Source of the DNA: Planctomycetota bacterium
GTDB taxonomy: Bacteria; Planctomycetota; Planctomycetia; Gemmatales; Gemmataceae
NCBI GenBank assembly: GCA_021413735.1
Contig: JAIOPV010000084.1
Location: 1 to 63,437, forward strand
Length of the DNA: 63,437 nucleotides
Direction: 5' to 3'
A model generated the notes under the pieces. The model was given only the letters and a program-made list of their open reading frames with translations, was not told the DNA's origin and searched no databases. Below are positions 34,617 through 42,717 of the stretch, one piece after another (within the stretch, counting starts at the first letter, position 1; each line of letters opens with the position of its first letter). The translations under genes were made by a program, and so were the position numbers.

Positions 34617-35795
34617 GTGTCAGAAGCTCAGGCATTCGAGAAGGCGATTCTGGAGAAGCCAGACGAGATCGCGTCCTATGCGGCTTACGCCGATTGGTTG
34701 CAGGAACACGACGACCCGCGCGGCGAGTTCATGCAGGTCCAGCTCACACTGGAAAACCCTTCGCTCCAGAAGGAGGGACGGAAAACGCTCCAGGCCCGCG
34801 AGCGGGAGCTTCTCGATGCACACGAGACGCAGTGGCTCGGGGAACTGACACCACTGCTTCTCCAACACAGCCCGCACGGCAAGGGGGCGAACGTCGGCCA
34901 CTGGTGGGTTCGTGGCTTCCTCGCCGAGTTGACCGTTCAACACTTGACGGTGTCACTGGCCGATCTGCTGGCCACAGCACCCGCTGCGAGGTTCGTCCGC
35001 AGCCTCCGGATCGCGACTGCTGAAGCCGCCCAGTCGTCGGGCATTCCGGGCCTCACCTCACCCTCGGCATTCGCAGTCTTGATCGGTATACCGTGTCTCC
35101 AGAACCTGCGGGTGTTGCAGGTTGGCGACGAACCCGAACAGTGGGCCGACGGTCGGACCGAGGCGACCTACTACACCCCCGGCCTGGAACAATTCGTCGC
35201 AAACCTCCCATGCATCGAAGAACTCTATCTGATGTGCAGCGGGTACGACGCAGCAACACTGTTCGGCCTGCCAAACCTCACGCATCTTCAAACGCTACGA
35301 GTTTACGGGCTTGGCAATGACGAAGCAGAGGAGGACGTAGTTCCACTCGGCTCCATCGCTCGCAACCTCGCGCTCGGCTCGCTCACGCACCTGATCGTGC
35401 ATCCGTGTTCAACGCCAAACAACTCGTCCCTGCCGCACTCCCAGGTTCACGCCCTGATGAACTCGCCTCACCTGACGAGCCTCGAACACCTGCAACTGCG
35501 ACTCTCGGACATGGGTGACGACGGCGTTCGCTCGATCATCGAATCGGGAAAGTTGAAACAACTCGGCTGGCTCGATTTGCGAAACGGCACCATCACTGAT
35601 TCCGGTGCGAAGGCGCTCGCCGACTACCCGCCCACGCGGAGTCTCCGGCGGCTCGACCTTTCTCGCAACCGGGTCACACACGCGGGGCTGAATATGCTTC
35701 GTCGTGCGGAGGTGAATGCTGTTGTGGAAAACGCCCTGAGCCGCCGTGAGATCGAAGAACGCGAACGCGAAGAGCGTGAAGCGGAGATGGAGTAA
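34617..35795 (+). CDS. TIGR02996-LRR protein without WGR domain
   Basis: The GTG at 34617, six bases after GGGAG, gives 392 residues. It opens directly with the companion module (FEKAILEKPDEIASYAAYAD; WLQEHDDPRGEFMQVQLTLE), then an Arg/Glu-rich helix and a leucine-rich-repeat solenoid (LTSLEHLQLRLSDMGDDGVR; KQLGWLDLRNGTITDSGAKA; LRRLDLSRNRVTHAGLNMLR). The tail REEREAEME is very charged and ends in Glu. It is the first of four paralogues placed inside the STM4011-4014 gene set. Conserved neighbourhoods elsewhere often include an LRR protein (STM4015 family), to which this could correspond. Confidence 0.85.
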   Translation: MSEAQAFEKAILEKPDEIASYAAYADWLQEHDDPRGEFMQVQLTLENPSLQKEGRKTLQARERELLDAHETQWLGELTPLLLQHSPHGKGANVGHWWVRGFLAELTVQHLTVSLADLLATAPAARFVRSLRIATAEAAQSSGIPGLTSPSAFAVLIGIPCLQNLRVLQVGDEPEQWADGRTEATYYTPGLEQFVANLPCIEELYLMCSGYDAATLFGLPNLTHLQTLRVYGLGNDEAEEDVVPLGSIARNLALGSLTHLIVHPCSTPNNSSLPHSQVHALMNSPHLTSLEHLQLRLSDMGDDGVRSIIESGKLKQLGWLDLRNGTITDSGAKALADYPPTRSLRRLDLSRNRVTHAGLNMLRRAEVNAVVENALSRREIEEREREEREAEME

Positions 35796-35821
35796 CCCAG
35801 GAACTACCCGGAGCCCAACCG

Positions 35822-37282
35822 ATGCGGACGTTTCAGTTCAGCGATGCCAAGAGCCACAAATTTTGGAACATTGACGTGAGCGGCAACTCGTTCACAGTTA
35901 CCTACGGCAAGATCGGAACCGCTGGTCAAACGCAAACCAAGAGCTTTCCGACACCAGCGAAGGCTCTCGAAGGCGCTGACAAACTCATCAAGGAGAAGAC
36001 TGGCAAGGGATACGTCGAAACGACGCCGAAGGCGGCCGGCACAGGTTCCGCGGCCGAGGCTTTCGAGAAAGCTCTGATTGCCGATCCGTACGACGGCACG
36101 GGGTGGCGTGCATTCGCCGATTACCTCGTCGAGCAGGATGACCCGCGTGGCGAGTTCATGCAGGTTCAACTGGCTCTGGAAGACGAAGCCCGCCCCACAC
36201 CAGAACGCAAGAAGCTCCAGGCTCGCGAAAAGGCTCTGCTCAAGAAGCACGAACGCGACTGGCTCGGATCACTTGCCCCGTTCATCCTCGACCAGAAGCC
36301 GCCGGAACGGTCGTGGCGACCGAGCACAATCAACTACCGGTTCCGCCACGGCTGGCTGAGCGAACTGGAGATTCCCCAACTCGGGGTCGAGTTCACTCGG
36401 GCACTGCTCCTCTGCAAGGAGGCCCGCTTCCTATACAAGTTGCACGTCCACACCAACGCCTACGAGTACCCGGAGGGCCATCCGCAAGCCTCAGAGCATG
36501 CCGACAGCAAATACGCCCCTGGGCCAGATTTGCCAAAGGATGTGAGCCACTACGAGGTGAGCTACCACCTGCTTGCCCGGTTCCCCTACTTCGCGTCGGT
36601 GCGGGTCTTCCACCTCGGGAACCCCATCGGAGAGAATTTCGGCGACTCCGACAATTGCCACACGAATGGCGAGATGGCGTTCCACTACGTCAAACAGATG
36701 CCGCACGCAGAGGAGATCTACCTCCTCGCCCACGGCGTCGATGCGGGCAAACTGTTCGCCCACTCAATGCCGAATTTGCGTGTGTTGCAGGTATTCCACA
36801 ACAGGGCCTACCCGACGGCGAAGCTGGCGGGCAATACGTCACTCAGGAACCTGACGCACCTGCGGTTCCAGCCTCACGCTCCAGACGATCCCGACGAGGT
36901 CTTCCGGCTCAAGGATCTGCGGCCAATCTGCCGCTCGGCGAACCTGCCGAAGTTGTCGCACCTCGTGCTGCGGTGTACGGCGTTTGGCGACGAGGGAGTT
37001 ACCGAGGTCATCACGTCGGGGTTACTGAAGCGGTTGAAGGTTCTGGACCTGTCGGCCGGGTGCGTGACGGACGAGGGAGCGAAGGTGTTGGCGGCATCGC
37101 CGGACGCAAAGAACCTTGAGCAATTAAACCTGGACACGAACACATTGAGTACGATCGGGATCAAGGCGTTGCAGGCCGCGAAGGTGAAGTTCTCCGCGAA
37201 GACGCAGCACAACGAGGTGCCGCCGTTCGACTTCGAGGACGAGATACCCGAGTTCCTATACACGAACGCCGACATCGAGTAA
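35822..37282 (+). CDS. WGR-TIGR02996-LRR protein (paralogue 2)
   Basis: The product is 486 aa. Residues 1-65 are a WGR domain (KSHKFWNIDVSGNSFTVTYG; KIGTAGQTQTKSFPTPAKAL; KGYVETTP), with Y-G-K in place of W-G-R. Residues ~80-150 are the companion module (FEKALIADPYDGTGWRAFAD; DDPRGEFMQVQLALEDEA). The remainder is an LRR solenoid (MPNLRVLQVFHNRAYPTAKL; LKRLKVLDLSAGCVTDEGAK). The tail ends EIPEFLYTNADIE. WGR domains bind nucleic acid or act as protein-contact modules in eukaryotic PARPs; their role here is unknown. Confidence 0.88.
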   Translation: MRTFQFSDAKSHKFWNIDVSGNSFTVTYGKIGTAGQTQTKSFPTPAKALEGADKLIKEKTGKGYVETTPKAAGTGSAAEAFEKALIADPYDGTGWRAFADYLVEQDDPRGEFMQVQLALEDEARPTPERKKLQAREKALLKKHERDWLGSLAPFILDQKPPERSWRPSTINYRFRHGWLSELEIPQLGVEFTRALLLCKEARFLYKLHVHTNAYEYPEGHPQASEHADSKYAPGPDLPKDVSHYEVSYHLLARFPYFASVRVFHLGNPIGENFGDSDNCHTNGEMAFHYVKQMPHAEEIYLLAHGVDAGKLFAHSMPNLRVLQVFHNRAYPTAKLAGNTSLRNLTHLRFQPHAPDDPDEVFRLKDLRPICRSANLPKLSHLVLRCTAFGDEGVTEVITSGLLKRLKVLDLSAGCVTDEGAKVLAASPDAKNLEQLNLDTNTLSTIGIKALQAAKVKFSAKTQHNEVPPFDFEDEIPEFLYTNADIE

Positions 37283-37329
37283 CTTGTCCCGCCGTGGGAC
37301 GTGCTGATCGCGAACCTTCGGAGTCTCCG

Positions 37330-38742
37330 ATGCGAACGTTTCTGTCGAGCAATGCGAAGCAGTTTTGGAACATCGACCTTCAAGAGAACCAACTCAGGGT
37401 GACCGCAGGAAAGGTCGGTTCACCTGGTCGCACTTCGACCAAGAAACAGTCAACCCCGCAGGAAGCACGGACAGCGAGCCACAGACTCATTCGCGAGAAG
37501 CTGGGCAAGGGCTACATTGAAACCACACACGGAACCCCGACGCCCGAGAGCAAAGCCTTTGAGCGGGCCATCGCCGCCGACCCAAATGACGGAACCGGCT
37601 GGCGAGCATACGCCGATTATCTCGTCGAACGCAACGATCCACGCGGTGAGTTCATGCAGGTGCAGTTCGCACTGGAAGACGAAACTTTGCCGAAGGCCGC
37701 TCGAAAGAAACTCCAAACCCGCGAAGCCGCGTTGCTCAAGGAACACGAGCGAGAATGGCTGGGCGAACTCGCTCCGTTCATGCTGGAAGGCGACGAACAC
37801 GGGGTCCACAAACCTGTCTGGCGAAATGGCTTCCTGGCGGGCAACGGCTTCATGCTCCCGGTCGCGTTTGCCCAGGAGTTGGCAATCGCGCCTGCGGCCC
37901 GATTTCTGCGAGAGTTGCGGCTCAGTAGCATGGGCAACTATGGGGACACAACCCCGTTTCTTGCGACGCAACCGCCAGGAGTCCCACGGCACGCTTCGCT
38001 CTTCGAGTTGATCGGCTCGCAGTGCCTTCGAACCGTGCAAGTCTTTCAAATTGGCTTCGAGGAACCTGAAGAAGACTCTTGGTGCGAGTGCTACTCTTCG
38101 GCCTGGGGCCTCGAACACGTCATTTCCCAGATGCCCCGGATCGAAGAGTTGCATCTGCTTTGTGGCGACTACGAGATTGGCAAGGTGTTCGCGTTGCCGA
38201 ATCTCCAACATCTGCGAGTGTTCAGGGCGTTCCACCTTGGGGGTCGTGGAGGGGGCCACCGATACGAATACCCGCTCGACGTGCTGGCGAAGAACCCGGC
38301 TGTGGGGAACTTGACGCACCTGCTCTTCCATCCGCACTGTCCCGAGGGTTCCAACCCCCAAACGGGTTCCGAGTCCTACCTCCCGCTCGACCAGGTCAAG
38401 GCGTTGGTGCGATCGAAGTGTCTGCCGCGTCTCACACACCTCCAATTGCGGCTCTCGGACGCGGGCGACAAGGGAACGGAAGAGATCGTGAAATCGGGCA
38501 TCTTGAAGCAGTTAAAGTGGCTGGATCTGCGGCACGGTTGCATCACGGATGAGGGAGCAAAAGTGTTCGCGGCATGCACAGACAGCCGGAATCTGGAGCG
38601 GCTCGATCTGACCCGCAATGCCGTGACCGCGAAGGGGCTGAAGCTTCTTCGGGCTGCAGGTGTGAACGCGGTGGCGAATAACCCACTCACGGCACAGGCA
38701 GCCGCCCAACACGAGTATCTCCGCGAGGGTGCCTTCGAGTAA
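37330..38742 (+). CDS. WGR-TIGR02996-LRR protein (paralogue 3)
   Basis: The ATG at 37330 gives 470 residues. The divergent WGR domain (SNAKQFWNIDLQENQLRVTA; GKVGSPGRTSTKKQ) is followed by the companion module (FERAIAADPNDGTGWRAYAD; NDPRGEFMQVQFALEDET) and LRRs (LTHLQLRLSDAGDKGTEEIV; LKWLDLRHGCITDEGAKVFA; LERLDLTRNAVTAKGLKLLR). The tail is QHEYLREGAFE. It lies 47 bases after paralogue 2, so the set behaves as a tandem duplication with divergence strongest in the middle of the solenoid. Confidence 0.88.
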   Translation: MRTFLSSNAKQFWNIDLQENQLRVTAGKVGSPGRTSTKKQSTPQEARTASHRLIREKLGKGYIETTHGTPTPESKAFERAIAADPNDGTGWRAYADYLVERNDPRGEFMQVQFALEDETLPKAARKKLQTREAALLKEHEREWLGELAPFMLEGDEHGVHKPVWRNGFLAGNGFMLPVAFAQELAIAPAARFLRELRLSSMGNYGDTTPFLATQPPGVPRHASLFELIGSQCLRTVQVFQIGFEEPEEDSWCECYSSAWGLEHVISQMPRIEELHLLCGDYEIGKVFALPNLQHLRVFRAFHLGGRGGGHRYEYPLDVLAKNPAVGNLTHLLFHPHCPEGSNPQTGSESYLPLDQVKALVRSKCLPRLTHLQLRLSDAGDKGTEEIVKSGILKQLKWLDLRHGCITDEGAKVFAACTDSRNLERLDLTRNAVTAKGLKLLRAAGVNAVANNPLTAQAAAQHEYLREGAFE

Positions 38743-38784
38743 ATTGTCCCTGTCGTTCTACGTTTCACGATTGAGAGCCGCCCG

Positions 38785-40179
38785 ATGCGAATGTTTCAAT
38801 ACAGCGACGCGAAGAGCCACAAGTTCTGGAACATCGACGTGAGAGGCGCCTCGTTCACTGTCACTTACGGCAAGATCGGCACGGCCGGGCAGACCAAAAC
38901 CAAGTCGTTCCCGTCGTCGCAGAAGGCACAAGCTGCCGCCGAGAAACTCATCATGGAGAAAGTCGGTAAGGGTTACGTCGAAACGACCCCTCGGACCATG
39001 TCATCCGAGGCCGAGGCGTTCGAGAAGACGATCCAGGCTAACCCGCGTGACTTGGCAGGAGTCGCCGCGTATGCCGATTTCCTTGCGGAGCGTGACGATC
39101 CACGCGGCGAGTTCATGCAAATTCAGATCGCACTGGAGAACGAATCGCTGCCGAAACCAGAGCGGAAGAAACTCCTGAAACGCGAGGTCGAATTCCTTGG
39201 GACCCACGAGGCGGAGTGGGTTGGCAACTGGGCGGAACACTTCGATGCTCCGACCAGCACAGAGGGCCGCGGGCAAATCAATCACACGGGCGGGCGAAAG
39301 TACGAATTCAAACGCGGTCTGCTTTCGACAGCGAACTTCGGTGAATTGACCGTCGCTGCCGCGAGAGCATTCGTGCAATCACCGCAGACCCGGTTCATTC
39401 ACGAGTTGTTCATCGGGTACTATGCGTATGAAGAGGACGGGGACGACGATACCGCCCGGCAGATGCTCCTTGGCTGGCCGCACATGCGACACGTTCGACG
39501 ATTCCAGTACGGATGGATCGCAGATGAAGTTTACGGTGACTTCTGCAATTTCCAGTGCCACCTGCCCGGCGAACATGTCTACGACTTCGTGAAACAGATG
39601 CCGGACGTGGAAGAGTTGCTGATCTTCGCCCACTTCACGGACTCGGTCAAACTCGTTGCTCTCCCGATGCCCCATCTTCGGGTGCTGCAACTGTACCACG
39701 GTTACAGTTACCCACTCGACCGGCTCGCGAAAAACCCGTGGCTCACGAACCTCACGCATCTGCTCTGCCACCCTCATGCTCTCGAAGGAGATCAGGCTTT
39801 CATCGGGTTGACGGATCTTCGAGCGATCTGCCGTTCAGAGTACCTGAAGAACCTCACGCATCTCCGGTTGAGGTTGACGGACTTCGGTGACGAGGGCGTC
39901 CGTGTCATCATTAACTCGGGAATCCTCAAGCGGCTCAAGCTCCTGGATCTCCGGCATGGCTCGATTACCGATGAGGGAGCAAAGCTCTTGGCCGAGTGTC
40001 CGGATCTGAAGAATTTGGAACATCTCGACCTATCCCGCAACGGGCTCACGGAGACTGGCAAGAATGCCCTGATCGCCACAAAGGTATCGGTTTCGCTTGA
40101 ATTCCAGCACGCGGAAATTGGCGGACAAGAAGACTACGGGAGCCGGCCACGATATCTGTTCGAGGGAGACTACGAGTAA
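38785..40179 (+). CDS. WGR-TIGR02996-LRR protein (paralogue 4)
   Basis: The product is 464 aa. The WGR domain (KSHKFWNIDVRGASFTVTYG) is nearly identical to that of paralogue 2. It is followed by the companion module (FEKTIQANPRDLAGVAAYAD; DDPRGEFMQIQIALENES), LRRs (LTHLRLRLTDFGDEGVRVII; LKLLDLRHGSITDEGAKLLA; LEHLDLSRNGLTETGKNALI) and the tail RPRYLFEGDYE. It ends five bases before the ATP-grasp gene, so the two are surely cotranscribed. Confidence 0.88.
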   Translation: MRMFQYSDAKSHKFWNIDVRGASFTVTYGKIGTAGQTKTKSFPSSQKAQAAAEKLIMEKVGKGYVETTPRTMSSEAEAFEKTIQANPRDLAGVAAYADFLAERDDPRGEFMQIQIALENESLPKPERKKLLKREVEFLGTHEAEWVGNWAEHFDAPTSTEGRGQINHTGGRKYEFKRGLLSTANFGELTVAAARAFVQSPQTRFIHELFIGYYAYEEDGDDDTARQMLLGWPHMRHVRRFQYGWIADEVYGDFCNFQCHLPGEHVYDFVKQMPDVEELLIFAHFTDSVKLVALPMPHLRVLQLYHGYSYPLDRLAKNPWLTNLTHLLCHPHALEGDQAFIGLTDLRAICRSEYLKNLTHLRLRLTDFGDEGVRVIINSGILKRLKLLDLRHGSITDEGAKLLAECPDLKNLEHLDLSRNGLTETGKNALIATKVSVSLEFQHAEIGGQEDYGSRPRYLFEGDYE

Positions 40180-40184
40180 CCACG

Positions 40185-41333
40185 ATGCCACCACGGTACG
40201 TGCTGATCGCGAATCCGGGCACGAAGCGGTGCGAGTTGTATCGCTCCGAGTTGATCGCGTTCTGGGAAGCTCGCGGCGGGGCCGTCGATCTCGAAATCGT
40301 CCCGTGGGCAGACGTAATTCCCCGAGTCGGCAACCTGGATCATCTTCCCGCGTTCGATCACGACGCCATCGTGCGGATGGAGTCGCCGGGCAAAGACAAT
40401 CACGTCACGCGATTGCTACTCGAAGCTGGAGCACGAAACGACCCCGCTGAACCGCACCGCGACTGGCGAGCACTTGAACTGCCGAAGGGGTTGCTCGTGC
40501 GGCCGGGGTTGCTCTATGGCGGCTTCCGTCGAGTGCTCGTCGGACTGCGAAACGCCTTCGACGCTCGACCGCACCTCAAGCCGACCGCGTGCCCGCTTGC
40601 CATCGCCGAGATGTTCGACAAGACCGCAACCGCCGTGAAACTGCACAATCTTGGCGTGCCCGTTCCCGAGATGATGAGCCAGCCGATTGACATGGCCGCT
40701 GTCGTTCACGACCTCACGCTCTTTTACGACTGGCCTACGGCTTACATCAAACTCAATACGGGTTCCTCTGCCACCGGGATTGTCGTGCTGCATCCGAATG
40801 CGCCGGAACGGCCGGCGTTCGGCGTCACAACGCTCGCGGAACTCGACGGCAGCTTCTACAACTCACGGTTGGTTCGTCGTGTTTCTGGGGACGGGCTTCA
40901 GCAGGCCGCGCAATTCGTGCTCGATGAAGGAGCCATCATTCAGCGTGGCATTCCGATGGCGCAGATCGACGGGCAGAACTTCGACGTGCGAGTGGTGTGC
41001 ATTCACGGGAAACCATCGGCGATCATCTTCCGACTCAGTCCCAATCCAATGACGAACCTGCATCTCGGCGGACAACGTGGTGATTTCGCTCGCTGTCGGG
41101 CAACGATTCCCACTCGCGAATGGCTCGACGCCCTGGATCACTGCTCGGACGCCGCTGCCTGTTTCGATTCAGCAATCGCTGGCGTCGATTTGCTCTTCGA
41201 GCGTGGCTTTCGGCGGCATTACATTCTTGAGGTGAACGCCTTCGGTGACTTCTTCCCCGGCTGGACGAACGACAGCGGACAATCCGTGCATTCGCTTGAA
41301 ATCGAGGCGACCATGCAACGACTTCAGGGTTGA
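40185..41333 (+). CDS. STM4014-type ATP-grasp protein
   Basis: The product is 382 aa. The N-terminal domain (YVLIANPGTKRCELYRSELI) is followed by LKPTACPLAIAEMFDKTATA, with K in the fixed position of ATP-grasp folds. Then come WPTAYIKLNTGSSATGIVVL (Lys plus glycine-rich loop), IIQRGIPMAQIDGQNFDVRV (Asp-Arg pair) and the metal-binding end AGVDLLFERGFRRHYILEVN. Such enzymes join a carboxylate to an amine or thiol through an acylphosphate. It closes the STM4011-4014 gene set. The substrate is unknown; the adjacent LRR proteins are the obvious candidates. Confidence 0.88.
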   Translation: MPPRYVLIANPGTKRCELYRSELIAFWEARGGAVDLEIVPWADVIPRVGNLDHLPAFDHDAIVRMESPGKDNHVTRLLLEAGARNDPAEPHRDWRALELPKGLLVRPGLLYGGFRRVLVGLRNAFDARPHLKPTACPLAIAEMFDKTATAVKLHNLGVPVPEMMSQPIDMAAVVHDLTLFYDWPTAYIKLNTGSSATGIVVLHPNAPERPAFGVTTLAELDGSFYNSRLVRRVSGDGLQQAAQFVLDEGAIIQRGIPMAQIDGQNFDVRVVCIHGKPSAIIFRLSPNPMTNLHLGGQRGDFARCRATIPTREWLDALDHCSDAAACFDSAIAGVDLLFERGFRRHYILEVNAFGDFFPGWTNDSGQSVHSLEIEATMQRLQG

Positions 41334-41440
41334 ATCGGTTCATGCTTCAGACGCAGATCGAGGCCACCGAGATTCCAATTCGGCTCACGTTCGGGGATGC
41401 TGAGTCAAAATTGTGAGTTGGCATAGGAGTCATCCAAACT

Positions 41441-42678
41441 ATGACCGCAAATATCCAGACGCTTGAACAAGCCCAGCACCACACCCGTGGAGTTCGCTGC
41501 GAGGGGTGTAGCAGAGAGGGCACGCTGGCTGCGCACGAGTTCACAAGGAGGGGCCGAACCAGGGGCGTCTCTTCCTCAAATGTCGCCACTGCGGATTCTT
41601 CGGTTGGCTGACGGCGGGGACCCCCGACACCGGGTTGGAGCAACTCCTGGCGACCATCACACCGTGCCCGAGATGCGGCAAGCGGCGACAGGCCGGTCGC
41701 GTGGCCAAGGATGGTGCCAACAAGGGGCGGCTGTATCGAAGTTGCTCCGATCCCGAGTGCGGTAAGTTTGAATGGGTCACGCCTTCCGCAAGCACAGAAC
41801 CCGCAGCCGCAAATCCCCCACAGGCCGACGCCAGACCACGAGACGAAGCCAACTTCCTCGCAGCGATCCGTGACAACCCCGAGGACGACACCACACGCCT
41901 GGTCTTCGCCGATTGTCTGGACGAGCACGACCAGCCGGCCCGAGCGGAACTCATCCGCGTGCAGATCGAGCGATGCAACCTCGAAACAGCAGACCCCGCA
42001 CGGTTACCCCTCGACCAACGAATCCAGGCCATACTCGGCGAATGCGAGGCGGCGTGGACCGCATCGTTACGCCCGTTGGCGGTGCGATGGCAGTTCGCAC
42101 GCGGCCTGATCGACGAGGTCGAGATTGAACTGGAGCGTTTCGTCGAGAACGCCGACGAGGTTCTGCGGGCAGCGCCGGTGGCGGGCCTTCGTATCCGCGT
42201 TGACGGTTGGGAAGACGTGCGGACGCTGATCGGGTGTGGGCGGCTGCGACAAGTTTGTCGGCTGACCCTCACGGATGGACGCATGGGTGCTGCCGGCGCG
42301 AGAATCCTGGCGGAATCGCCTCAGGTTGCCGGTCTGCGATCGCTCGCGCTGCCAGGACAGAGCCTCGGGCAACCGGGCCTTCAAGCGTTGCTCGGCTCAC
42401 GTTATCTGACCGAACTTGAAGCTCTCGACCTCTCGGGCAATAGCCTCGCACGCAGCGCCATCCCGTTCCTGGCGAGTTCAACCAATCTCCCGCGACTTCG
42501 GCGGCTGAATCTGGCGCACAATCTCCTTCAGGACAGCGATGCGAGGGCGCTCGCCAACTCATCTCAACTCCACGAGCTACGAGAACTCGACATCACGGGC
42601 AACGGGATCACGCGCGAAGGCATTGGAGCCATTCTCAATTCGCCACTCGGTGCAAGACTCCGACGGTTTATACGCTGA
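41441..42678 (+). pseudogene. Double GRF-type zinc finger, TIGR02996 and LRR protein, frameshifted near 41548
   Basis: From the ATG at 41441 (AGGAG upstream) the frame reads a zinc-finger start (VRCEGCSREGTLAAHEFTRR). A one-base slip in AAGGAGGGG near 41545-41552 is then needed to continue as GPNQGRLFLKCRHCGFFGWL. A second finger, CPRCGKRRQAGRVAKDGANK then GRLYRSCSDPECGKFEWV, follows. Both have the GxNxGR...C...C..F.W pattern of GRF fingers. Then come the companion module (FLAAIRDNPEDDTTRLVFAD) and LRRs (LTELEALDLSGNSLARSAIP; LHELRELDITGNGITREGIG). Without the slip, translation could begin only at the TTG at 41635, losing finger one. It lacks the acidic tail of the operon paralogues. Confidence 0.7.
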
Positions 42679-42717
42679 CCTGCGAACGGCGCAATACTCA
42701 GCCGCGAGGAAATCGAC

